This document shows, one piece after another, positions 25,803 to 33,206 of a DNA stretch of 64,000 nucleotides. Made by a program: the position numbers and the translations under genes. The DNA lies in NCBI RefSeq assembly GCF_025263485.1, contig NZ_CP079863.1, forward strand, positions 4,154,001 through 4,218,000. The letters run 5' to 3'. The stretch is from Mycobacterium sp. SMC-2 (GTDB taxonomy: Bacteria; Actinomycetota; Actinomycetes; Mycobacteriales; Mycobacteriaceae). The first letter of the stretch is position 1. Each line of letters opens with the position of its first letter. Under the pieces are notes generated by a model. That model was not told the DNA's origin. It ran no database searches and saw only the letters and a list, made by a program, of their open reading frames with translations.

Positions 25803-26546
25803 TCAGCGCGTGACGGTCAGTACGGCTTCGGCCAACTCGGGCCGGCAGACCACCAGATCCGGCAACTTCGGATCCGAGCGGTTGTAGGCCAGCGCAGAAC
25901 CGTCGATGCGCGAGGTGTGCAGACCCGCGGCGCGGGCGACGGCCACCGGGGCGGCCGAGTCCCATTCGAATTGACCGCCCGCGTGCACATAGACGTCGGA
26001 CAACCCCTGCACGAGCGACGCCACCTTGGCCCCGGCGGATCCCATCTCCACCAGCACCCCGTCCAGCTGGTCGCGGACGGTCAGGGCGATGGCGGGCGGC
26101 CGGGTGCGCGATACCACGATGCGCGGCTTGCCCGGCGCGACGGGGGGCGAATCCACCTCAGGAGTGGCGAACGTGACGCCCTGCGCCGGCAGCGCTACCG
26201 CCCCGGCGACCAGCTCACCGGCCTCCCACAGGGCGACGTGCACCGCCCAGTCGTCGCGCCCGAGTTCGGAGAATTCCCGCGTCCCGTCCAGCGGGTCGAC
26301 GATCCACACCCGCTCCGAGCGCAGCCGGACCGGATCGTCGGCACCCTCCTCCGACAGCACCGCGTCGTCGGGCCGCTCATCGGCAAGCGCTGACATCAGA
26401 AAGTCGTGGGATCGCTTGTCCCCCGCGGCTTTCCGCTCGCTCGCGTCCACGTCGGCGAACTCTTCCCGAACCGTGAGCAGCAGCCGCCCCGCCTCGGTGG
26501 CCAACCGCGCGGCCAGTTCGTGGTCATCCGTCAGCTGCAAGGCCAT
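25803..26546 (-). CDS. Inositol monophosphatase family phosphatase, CysQ-like
   Basis: A 247-residue Mg2+-dependent phosphatase from ATG 26546. Metal-site motifs are AVLSEEGADD, WIVDPLDGTREFSELGRDDWAVHVAL, and GGQFEWDSAAPVAVARAAGL. The TREF variant of the DPLDGT loop is typical of CysQ, which removes the 3'-phosphate of PAP(S) in sulfur metabolism. M. tuberculosis CysQ (Rv2131c) is similar, but this copy is in a different context and may be a paralogue. The open frame extends 90 codons upstream without support. A strong palindrome lies 11 bp upstream. Confidence 0.88.
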   Translation of the reverse strand: MALQLTDDHELAARLATEAGRLLLTVREEFADVDASERKAAGDKRSHDFLMSALADERPDDAVLSEEGADDPVRLRSERVWIVDPLDGTREFSELGRDDWAVHVALWEAGELVAGAVALPAQGVTFATPEVDSPPVAPGKPRIVVSRTRPPAIALTVRDQLDGVLVEMGSAGAKVASLVQGLSDVYVHAGGQFEWDSAAPVAVARAAGLHTSRIDGSALAYNRSDPKLPDLVVCRPELAEAVLTVTR

Positions 26547-26556
26547 CACAATCCTT

Positions 26557-26579
26557 AAGTTGGTAGCGTTGACCAACTT
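26557..26579. promoter_or_regulatory. AAGTTGGT-N7-ACCAACTT operator-like palindrome
   Basis: A perfect 8-bp inverted repeat (26557-26564 and 26572-26579) with a 7-base spacer lies immediately upstream of the CysQ-like start. Size and symmetry fit the binding site of a dimeric repressor. The regulator gene is not obvious nearby. Confidence 0.5.
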
Positions 26580-26638
26580 TACCCTGCCAACTCCGGTGCT
26601 GACGGGCACCACCCCCGGGATGGTTTCGCCGTAATCTG

Positions 26639-27262
26639 GTGAACGTGAGCGGGGGCAACGTTCCATTGTTGAGCCGATTGCGACGCATTCCACGGGGACG
26701 TCTGATCGTGATCGGTATCGTCTCGGGCGTCGCGCTGGCCGGCGTGCTGGCGTTCGCGATACCGGAGCTGACACAGGGCGACCAGGGCGCCGGGCCACCC
26801 ACCGCCCAGCCACCACCGCCGCGGAGCTTCGCCATCCCGGGCTGCTACAACATGTCCGTTCCGCCGGTCGAGCGTCCGAAGCGGCTCAACGTGCTGGGCT
26901 GCGCGAGCGTTGCCGTTGCGCTGCAAGACATGTCGTGGGGCTCGTGGGGCCCACAGGGTGCCGACGGGACCGGCACGGCCGTGTTCAAGGTCTGCGACCC
27001 GAATTGCGCCGCCGGGTATCAGCTCACCGAGCCGGTCGTCGTCCACGCGTGGAATCCGCAGCCGCCGCGGCGCGAGGCCATCTGCCAGGCCGGCCTGAAC
27101 ATCTTCGCCGACATGATTTTGGCGTTCCCCAAAGGCGTCCCGCCACCGAACGTGCAGAAGATGAACACCCAGTACAACGGACAGCCGGCGGTGCACTTCG
27201 CCAACTACTCGAGCGGCGACACCCGCGGCACCCAATTCATCGGCTACACCTACTGCAACTAG
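26639..27262 (+). CDS. Membrane-anchored or secreted hypothetical protein
   Basis: A 207-residue protein from GTG 26639. A basic N-terminus (LSRLRRIPRGR) is followed by one hydrophobic span, VIGIVSGVALAGVLAFAI, a Pro-rich linker (TAQPPPPR), and an extracytoplasmic domain with several cysteines (GCYN, GCAS, VCDPNC, ICQ, TYCN). The topology is a signal anchor with the C-terminus outside. No family function is recognised. It is divergent from the CysQ-like gene, and its stop abuts the convergent thiolase stop with no gap. Confidence 0.75.
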   Translation: MNVSGGNVPLLSRLRRIPRGRLIVIGIVSGVALAGVLAFAIPELTQGDQGAGPPTAQPPPPRSFAIPGCYNMSVPPVERPKRLNVLGCASVAVALQDMSWGSWGPQGADGTGTAVFKVCDPNCAAGYQLTEPVVVHAWNPQPPRREAICQAGLNIFADMILAFPKGVPPPNVQKMNTQYNGQPAVHFANYSSGDTRGTQFIGYTYCN

Positions 27263-28438
27263 CTAGACCTCGATCACCACGGCGCCGCCCTGGCCGCCAC
27301 CCGCGCACATGGCCGCGACGCCGATGCCGCCGCCCCGGCGGGCCAGCTCGTAGGCCAGCGTGGTCACCATGCGCGCACCCGAGGCCGCGATGGGGTGGCC
27401 CAGGCTGCAGCCGCTGCCGGAGAAGTTCACTTTCTCCTCGTCGATGCCGTACTCCCGGCACGCCGCGATCGGCACGGAGGCGAACGCCTCGTTGATCTCC
27501 CACAGCGCCACGTCGTTGACGGAAAGGCCGGCCCGCTGCAACACCTTGCCGATGACCTTCACGGCCCCCAGACCGGTGTCCCTGGGGGCGACGCCGGCGG
27601 CGGCCCACGCGCGGACCGTGCCCATCACGTTGAGGTTCTCGGCGGCGGCGTAGTCGCGGTCGACGAGGGCCACGGCCGCCGCGGCGTCGTTGGTGCCACT
27701 GCTGTTCCCGGCGGTGATCGAGAATCCCTCGATCTCCGGGTGCAGCACCTTGAGCCCGGCGAGCTTTTCGACGGTCGTGTCGCGGCGAGGGTGCTCGTCG
27801 ACGCAAAACTCAGTCACCGAACCGTCGAATTGGGTGATCTTCAGCGGGATGATCTCGTCTACGAACTTGCCGGCGTCGATGGCCGCGATGGCGCGCTGAT
27901 GGGAGCGGGCCGCCCAGGCGTCCATCTCCTCGCGGGTGATGCCGACCGCCTGGGCGGTGTTCCAGCCCACCGTGATCGACATGTCCTTGGCGGGCGCATC
28001 GGGGGTTTCCACGTGGGTCGGCGGCATCCAGCGCTCCTCGAACTTGAGCTCCGGGCCGGGGATCCGCCAGTTGGTCAGCGGGGTCATCGACAAGGACTGC
28101 ACCCCACCCGCGATGAGCACGCGCTCCATTCCGGAGCCGATCTGGGCCGCGGCGTTGCCGATGGCGGTCAGGCTGCCCGCGCAGTGCCGGTTCACCGACT
28201 GGCCGGGAATGTCCTCCATGCCCGTCGCGGTGGCCGCGTACCGCGCCAAATCCCCTCCGCCATAATGTGATTCGGCGAAGATGATGTCGTCGATCGCGGA
28301 CGGGTCGACGCCGGACCTGCGCACCACCTCGGGAAGCACCGCGGTGATCAGCGTCTCGGGCGGCGTGTTGACGAGCGTGCCCTTGAAGGAGCGGCCGATC
28401 GCCGTCCTCACCGCTCCGACAATGACGGGTGTTGCCAT
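27263..28438 (-). CDS. Thiolase (acetyl-CoA C-acyltransferase)
   Basis: A 391-residue thiolase. The nucleophilic Cys86 lies in NRHCAGS, the NEAF motif follows in WEINEAFASVP, the catalytic His is in CSLGHPIAASGAR, and the second Cys is in AMCAGGGQGG. It would cleave 3-ketoacyl-CoA in beta-oxidation or condense acetyl-CoA units. It belongs to the FadA-like group common in mycobacterial lipid catabolism. A truncated alcohol dehydrogenase remnant lies divergently upstream. Confidence 0.92.
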   Translation of the reverse strand: MATPVIVGAVRTAIGRSFKGTLVNTPPETLITAVLPEVVRRSGVDPSAIDDIIFAESHYGGGDLARYAATATGMEDIPGQSVNRHCAGSLTAIGNAAAQIGSGMERVLIAGGVQSLSMTPLTNWRIPGPELKFEERWMPPTHVETPDAPAKDMSITVGWNTAQAVGITREEMDAWAARSHQRAIAAIDAGKFVDEIIPLKITQFDGSVTEFCVDEHPRRDTTVEKLAGLKVLHPEIEGFSITAGNSSGTNDAAAAVALVDRDYAAAENLNVMGTVRAWAAAGVAPRDTGLGAVKVIGKVLQRAGLSVNDVALWEINEAFASVPIAACREYGIDEEKVNFSGSGCSLGHPIAASGARMVTTLAYELARRGGGIGVAAMCAGGGQGGAVVIEV

Positions 28439-28576
28439 GTTCTCAACCTCGAACGGTCTGGCTGCGGTCGGCAGCGCGGATGTCAGCAGATGACGCGAAT
28501 CGTAACAAATACCGTATGGCCAATAGTAAATGGCCTGAGTTCACCTGGAGCAGCGGGCGACGGACAGGAGACCGAC

Positions 28577-28699
28577 GTGAAAACCAAAGGCGCTCTGGTC
28601 TGGGAGTTGAACCAACCGTGGTCGGTCGAGGAGATCGAGATCGGCGAACGGCGCCGCGGCGAGGTCATGGTGCAGCTCGACACCACCCGCGACAGCTGA
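28577..28699 (+). pseudogene. N-terminal remnant of an NDMA-dependent-type alcohol dehydrogenase
   Basis: GTG 28577 encodes 40 residues: VKTKGALVWELNQPWSVEEI, continuing to GERRRGEVMVQLDTTRDS and a stop at 28697-28699. The first half is almost the standard N-terminus of mycobacterial NDMA-dependent zinc alcohol dehydrogenases, and an AGGAG ribosome site is kept. The zinc-binding CRSDHH segment that should follow is missing. The sequence after the stop is not dehydrogenase-like and soon enters a long hairpin. It is best read as the stub left by a deletion. Confidence 0.75.
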
Positions 28700-28743
28700 G
28701 GTTCCGCGTCGCCGTCACTTGCGCCACAGCCGTCCCTGCCCGA

Positions 28744-28851
28744 GGGAATGCCCGGGGTGCCCGCCTTCGAGCGACAACGCGCGCGTTGGGTGGCCCCGAG
28801 CTTTCATCACCCGGTTTGTCGCTCGAAGGCGGGCAACTCAGGGCATTTCCC
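28744..28851. repeat. Long two-block inverted repeat after the ADH remnant
   Basis: The inner arms TGCCCGCCTTCGAGCGACAA (28758-28777) and its exact complement (28816-28835) enclose a 38-base loop. An outer block, GGGAATGCCC at 28744, pairs with GGGCATTTCCC at 28841 with one bulge. It lies between the remnant and the convergent gene at 28927. It may be a bidirectional terminator or a small palindromic element associated with the deletion. Confidence 0.6.
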
Positions 28852-28926
28852 GACGCGGGGGCTGATGGGGCAGCTGCGACCGGTGTGACAAGAGCCCCAG
28901 CAGAATCCGTTGCGCCGCAAACAAAG

Positions 28927-29508
28927 TCATACCCTGACGTCGACCGAGCGCCCCAGGTAGGCCATCAGCCGGGCGGTCGGCGTCGCATCATCCGGCGCGG
29001 CTTGGGCGGGCCCAAATCCGCCCGGTCGCCGCAACAGCTGCTCCGGCACCGACTCCACCAGCCGGCGGCACAGCCCCAGCAGCTCGACGGGCAGCTCGAT
29101 CAGCCGCCCTTGTGACCGATGGATGTCCCAGGCGTGCATGGCCAGGTCCGAGACCGGATAACTCAGCGCCCGGCGCACCGGAACCTCGCCTTCCGGCGAT
29201 GTCCGCATCCCGTCGAGGTCGGCGCCCGGCAGGGCCTCCTGCAGCCGCGTCGCCAACTCGCGAAGCCGCGCCGCCGGGTTGTCGCATAGCCAGTCGGAAG
29301 GCTGCGAGGGGCGGTCCCAGACCTCGCCGTTCTCAACGAGTGCGACGACTTTGGCCGCGCTGCCGGTGACATGACCCACCAGCTCGCGCAGGCTCCAGCC
29401 GTCCAGATTGGACGGCTGATCCCAGCGCTCCGGTGGAATCCGGTCGACGGCTTCGATGAGCAGACCGAGTGCCTCGGTGGCCATCACGCCGATCCGGGTG
29501 TCGTCCAT
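28927..29508 (-). CDS. TIGR03086-type protein (maleylpyruvate isomerase/DinB-like fold)
   Basis: A 193-residue protein with the mycothiol-dependent maleylpyruvate isomerase N-terminal helical fold. Visible features are WDQPSNLDGWSLRELVGHVTGSA with a potential metal-binding His, and the conserved SDLAMHAWDIHRSQG with two further His. The family is often thought to be a metal-dependent thiol transferase, but the substrate is unknown here. The start is ATG 29508. It is divergent from the DMT transporter gene. Confidence 0.78.
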   Translation of the reverse strand: MDDTRIGVMATEALGLLIEAVDRIPPERWDQPSNLDGWSLRELVGHVTGSAAKVVALVENGEVWDRPSQPSDWLCDNPAARLRELATRLQEALPGADLDGMRTSPEGEVPVRRALSYPVSDLAMHAWDIHRSQGRLIELPVELLGLCRRLVESVPEQLLRRPGGFGPAQAAPDDATPTARLMAYLGRSVDVRV

Positions 29509-29598
29509 GGCGCGGATCTCCTTGAAATGCCATATAGCGATGCGGTCGCGTACCGTCCAGAAGTCTAGGGTCGCAACGCCGGTTCACGGGAGGTCCGC

Positions 29599-30486
29599 TT
29601 GGGCAGGACAGACATCGCGGCGGTTCTCGCGGTCGCGGCCGCCCTGATGGTCGGCATCGGGGACGTCATCCAGCAGCGATCAGCCCAACAGGTCACCGAC
29701 AAGCCGGTTAGCACCCTCGCGCTGTTTCGCCGGCTGCTGCGCGACCGCCAATGGTGGACGGGCAGCCTGGTGGCCGGCGCGGGGTTCGGGTTCCAGGCCG
29801 CGGCGCTGGGCCTGGGTTCCGTGGTGCTCGTGCAGGCGATACTGGTGACGTCGTTGCTGTTCGCGTTGCTCATCAGCGCGCGGGTGGACCACCGGAGAAT
29901 CACGCCGCGGCAAGGGATTTGGGCCATATTGCTGGCGGCCGCGGTCGGGGTGGTGGTGACGGTCGGCGACCCTCAGGAGGGGACGCCGCGAGGGTCGGCG
30001 GAGACATGGACCATCGTGGCGTTGGTGATGGGTCCCGCGCTGATCCTGTGCGTGATCGGCGCGCGCATCTTCCCGGGCATGGTCGGCGCGCTGTTGCTGG
30101 GCCTGATGTCCGGCTCGCTGTGGGGATTGTTCTCGGTGCTCACCAAGGGCGTGGTCGACCAACTCGACCGCGGCATCCCCGCCCTCCTTCGCCTGCCCGA
30201 GCTGTACGTGTGGGTGGTGGTGGCGATCGCCGCCACCGCCTGGGAGCAGTCGGCGTTTCGGGCCGGCCCGCTCACCGCGTCGCTTCCGGCGGTGACCGTC
30301 GCCGAGCCCGTCGTCGGGTCGGTGCTCGGCGTCACGGTGCTCGGCGAGACGCTGCACACCAACGAGGTCGGCCTGGTGGCGCTGGGACTATCGGTCGCGG
30401 TGATGGCGGCGGCGACGCTGGCGCTGGCCCACAGCCAGGCCACTTCCGCCGCGCCGCCGGACGAAAAGCCGGCAGTACCAAGCTGA
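29599..30486 (+). CDS. DMT superfamily membrane transporter
   Basis: A 295-residue membrane protein with about ten hydrophobic segments in two repeats, as in EamA/drug-metabolite transporters. Visible features are an N-terminal AAALMVGIGDVIQQRSAQQ, a central VVVTVGDPQEG loop, and the late AEPVVGSVLGVTVLGETL motif. It probably exports or imports a small metabolite. The start is TTG 29599, about 90 bp from the divergent gene. Its stop abuts that of the convergent VOC gene. Confidence 0.82.
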   Translation: MGRTDIAAVLAVAAALMVGIGDVIQQRSAQQVTDKPVSTLALFRRLLRDRQWWTGSLVAGAGFGFQAAALGLGSVVLVQAILVTSLLFALLISARVDHRRITPRQGIWAILLAAAVGVVVTVGDPQEGTPRGSAETWTIVALVMGPALILCVIGARIFPGMVGALLLGLMSGSLWGLFSVLTKGVVDQLDRGIPALLRLPELYVWVVVAIAATAWEQSAFRAGPLTASLPAVTVAEPVVGSVLGVTVLGETLHTNEVGLVALGLSVAVMAAATLALAHSQATSAAPPDEKPAVPS

Positions 30487-30852
30487 TCAGACGCGCGAGC
30501 CGACTCGGTGCGCCGTGCCGTCCGGATCGACATAGGCGAACTCGCGCAGACCATATGGCGTGTCCTGCGGTGGGATCAGGCGGCCCTCAAGGCCTTCCAG
30601 CGCTTCCCACTCGGCATAGAGGGCGTCGGCGTCGCTGACGTAGAGGTAGACGCTGGCGGCCGTGCGCAGCGGGTCGTGCTCGTCCCATTCGATGAGGTGC
30701 ATAGACACGGCCCCGCGCTCCACGAAGCCGTAGCGGTCGGGGCCGTCGTATCTGCGTGCATCGAACCCGAGTCGCCGGTAGCGGTCCAGGGCGACGTCCA
30801 GATTTCGGACGGGGACGATCGGCGCCACCGAGGTGAAGTTCACTGCGGCCAC
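30487..30852 (-). CDS. VOC/glyoxalase family protein (bleomycin-resistance-like)
   Basis: A 121-residue vicinal-oxygen-chelate protein. It shows VAPIVPVRNLDVALDRYRRLGF, SMHLIEWDEHDP, SVYLYVSDADALYAEW and a terminal REFAYVDPDGTAHRVGSRV. The layout matches bleomycin-binding type resistance proteins, which dimerise and sequester a ligand. It starts 35 bp after the LLM gene on the same strand, so they may be cotranscribed. The intervening bases contain TATCGC/GCGATA arms (30863-30868 and 30878-30883). Confidence 0.82.
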   Translation of the reverse strand: MAAVNFTSVAPIVPVRNLDVALDRYRRLGFDARRYDGPDRYGFVERGAVSMHLIEWDEHDPLRTAASVYLYVSDADALYAEWEALEGLEGRLIPPQDTPYGLREFAYVDPDGTAHRVGSRV

Positions 30853-30887
30853 TCAGCGAACATATCGCTTAGTCAAGGCGATACAGC

Positions 30888-31913
30888 TCAGTGACTGGCC
30901 GCTTGTTGGATCTGTCGGGCCACCTCGCCGTATCGCTCGAAATGCTCCGGATCGCCAACGGCGTTGTAAAGCACCAGGCGCGTGGCTTTTCCGGCGTATT
31001 TCTCGATCAGGGCGTCGGCCAGCCCGTCCCATGTCGACTCTGTGGCGAAGGCGGCGATGTGGTCGTCGCTGACCTGCGCCGCCATGCCGGCGAAGTCGCC
31101 GGCCTTCTGCTTCTCACGAATCCGGGCGGTCGTGCCCTCGAACCCGGCCTGGTCCCAGATGAACGCGTAGTTGGGTGTGCTGCCGTAAAAGGCCATGCTG
31201 GCCCGCACCCCTTCTCGTTGTTTGTCGCGCTCTTCGTCGCTGTCGCCGACGATGGTCAACACCGGGACGATCACCGCGAGGTCCGACGGCGAGCGTCCCG
31301 CCTTGCCCGCTCCTTCGGCGATGTTCGGCAGGACATGCCGCGCGATGTAGCCCGGCTCACCGATCGGATGCACGTGCACGCCGTCGGCCACTTCGCCCGC
31401 CATCCGCAGCATCCACGGATTGACCGCTGCGATATCGACTTTCGGATTGGGCGCCTCGATCGGACCCGGGCTCCATTGCGGGGTGATGAAGTCGAGGTCG
31501 TAGAAGTCGCCGTGGTGCTCGAGCGTCCCGGAACGGAATGCCGCGAAGCACGCCTTGACCGCGAACAGGTAGTCGCGCAGCCGCGGGCCCGGCCGCTCGA
31601 ATGCCACGCCGTACCGCCGAACGACGTGGGTGCGCACCTGAGTGCCCAGACCCAGCCGGAAGTTTCCACCGGTCGCTTCCTGTAGCTCCCAGGCCGTGGC
31701 CGCCGTGATGAAGGGACTGCGCGGGAAGGCCACCGCCACCCCGGTGGACAACTCGAGGCCGGGCGCGGCCTGCGACGCCACGGCGGCGTTGAGATAGGCC
31801 GTGCGGCCGGTCTCGGTGAACAACAGACCGGAGAAGCCGGCGGATTGCGTTCGCCGGGCCAGGTCGCCGATCTGGTGTAGCGGCTGAGGGACCGTCATCG
31901 CGTCGACGTGCAT
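30888..31913 (-). CDS. LLM class (F420-dependent type) oxidoreductase
   Basis: A 341-residue luciferase-like monooxygenase of the TIGR03617-like group. Motifs are SGLLFTETGRTAYLNAAVA, ELSTGVAVAFPRSPFITAATAWELQEATGGNFRLGLGTQV, VDIAAVNPWMLRMAGEVADG, and a C-terminal DGLADALIEKYAG. It would reduce or oxidise an unknown substrate with F420 or FMN. It is not closely related to the duplicated pair at 18-21 kb. Confidence 0.85.
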   Translation of the reverse strand: MHVDAMTVPQPLHQIGDLARRTQSAGFSGLLFTETGRTAYLNAAVASQAAPGLELSTGVAVAFPRSPFITAATAWELQEATGGNFRLGLGTQVRTHVVRRYGVAFERPGPRLRDYLFAVKACFAAFRSGTLEHHGDFYDLDFITPQWSPGPIEAPNPKVDIAAVNPWMLRMAGEVADGVHVHPIGEPGYIARHVLPNIAEGAGKAGRSPSDLAVIVPVLTIVGDSDEERDKQREGVRASMAFYGSTPNYAFIWDQAGFEGTTARIREKQKAGDFAGMAAQVSDDHIAAFATESTWDGLADALIEKYAGKATRLVLYNAVGDPEHFERYGEVARQIQQAASH

Positions 31914-32020
31914 GAGCGGAGCCTACGTGGTATTTGCCTCTTGCTGGGCGACCGCATCACAGTGTTAGCTCTTTAGTCGTGAGCAACGAACGCCGCTTCG
32001 CTAACAGAAGACTTGCCAAC

Positions 32021-32272
32021 ATGCTTCGTGTGTTGCTCACGATCGGAGCAATCGTCGTGGGGATTGCGGGGAGCCCCGCGGCCCAAGCCGCTCCCCTGAC
32101 GGCGACAACCTCGCCCTCACCCGCCCCAACGGCGGGCGCCAGCGTTTACTACCCGGACTGCAAAGCGGCGTGTGCCGACGGGGTGGCTCCCCTCTACCGC
32201 GGGCAGCTGGGTTACCGGCCGGGTCTGGACCGCGACGGCGACGGGGTCGCCTGCGAAGTGTGCCCTCGATGA
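32021..32272 (+). CDS. Secreted excalibur-domain protein
   Basis: An 83-residue protein from ATG 32021, or 98 residues from GTG 31979. A signal peptide (MLRVLLTIGAIVVG to AAQA) precedes a short Thr/Pro linker and an excalibur calcium-binding domain: YYPDCKAACADGVAPLYRGQLGYRPGLDRDGDGVACE. The DRDGDGxxCE loop is the EF-hand-like signature. Such domains occur on surface proteins and nucleases; here it is alone. Its TGA overlaps the ATG of the next lipoprotein gene (ATGA). Confidence 0.85.
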   Translation: MLRVLLTIGAIVVGIAGSPAAQAAPLTATTSPSPAPTAGASVYYPDCKAACADGVAPLYRGQLGYRPGLDRDGDGVACEVCPR

Positions 32273-32790
32273 TCTCGAACTGGGTCCGCTCGACCGCCAT
32301 CCTCGCGACGGCCTGCGCCGGTCTGATGGCTTGCGGGTCGCAGCACGCCGCACCGCCCAACACCTTTAGTTCGAGCACGACGAAGCCGCCCACCTCGAGC
32401 ACACCGGCCAGCCCAGTCGTCTCGTCCACCACCACCAGCACCAGCACGGCGCCGTGCATCGGGTTATCCATCTGCCCGCCACCGCCGCCGGACGCCGAGG
32501 GAAATCCGGCGTGCTACTACGCCGACGGGTGGCGCGCCGACGACTCGGGCGCCGGGATCGAGGTGTGGTACTTCCGTGACCCGCAGATCCCGGCCAAGCC
32601 GGACAAGGTCACGGCGTTGGTGCGCAAGAAGGATGGCACCACCGAATCGCAGGACGCCGACATCGAGACCGGCCAACAGGTGCATCGCTTCGGGTTCCCC
32701 AACGTCGCGTCGTCCGCGGTTTCCGAGGTCTTGTTCACCAGCGGCGACGCCCGCTGCTTCGTCATCGGCCCCAACGGCGGGGAAACTTGA
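32269..32790 (+). CDS. Lipoprotein, hypothetical
   Basis: A 173-residue lipoprotein. The signal peptide ends in LMACG, a lipobox with Cys about residue 22. A Ser/Thr/Pro-rich spacer of about 45 residues, probably glycosylated, follows. The mature domain contains NPACYYADGWRADDSGAGIEVWYF and ends DARCFVIGPNGGET, with paired cysteines. The start ATG 32269 overlaps the excalibur gene stop, so the two extracytoplasmic proteins are translationally coupled. Function unknown. Its stop abuts the convergent small gene. Confidence 0.8.
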   Translation: MISNWVRSTAILATACAGLMACGSQHAAPPNTFSSSTTKPPTSSTPASPVVSSTTTSTSTAPCIGLSICPPPPPDAEGNPACYYADGWRADDSGAGIEVWYFRDPQIPAKPDKVTALVRKKDGTTESQDADIETGQQVHRFGFPNVASSAVSEVLFTSGDARCFVIGPNGGET

Positions 32791-33006
32791 TCAGCGCTTG
32801 CCAGGGCGGTGGCTCACCGGGGCGGTGAAGCCCTCGGTGTCGTCGAAGTGGGCCCACTGCCCGGCGTCGTTGACCTCCATGCGCCAGCCCAGCTCTGTGT
32901 CGCCGCCGATCGAATGGATGAACCATGCGTGCGCGGACTCCGCGTTGGCAAAATTCTTCGTCGCGACGACCCGCCCATGTGGGTCGATGACGCGAAACTC
33001 AACCAT
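32791..33006 (-). CDS. Small conserved hypothetical protein, 71 residues
   Basis: A compact cytoplasmic protein, MVEFRVIDPHGRVVATKNFAN...GWRMEVNDAGQWAHFDDTEG. The alternating strands and the helix ESAHAWFIHSI suggest a small beta-alpha-beta fold. I know no function. Codon use and the clean start after a non-coding gap support it as real. A 14-bp palindrome, TAGCGC-GG-GCGCTA, lies at 33116-33129 upstream. Confidence 0.65.
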   Translation of the reverse strand: MVEFRVIDPHGRVVATKNFANAESAHAWFIHSIGGDTELGWRMEVNDAGQWAHFDDTEGFTAPVSHRPGKR

Positions 33007-33206
33007 GGGATGTGATTATCCCCGTCGGAGGGTTTTCAAGCACTGCCGTTCGCCATTGTTCGCGTCAGTCACACCAGCCTCACCCTCGCCGGTATGTGGC
33101 AATCCGCAAACGTGATAGCGCGGGCGCTACCAATTTTCCAGCCGCAATGGTGCCCACCATCTCGTGACTGATGTGGCGGGTGTGAACGCTACGGCCGCCG
33201 CCGGGG

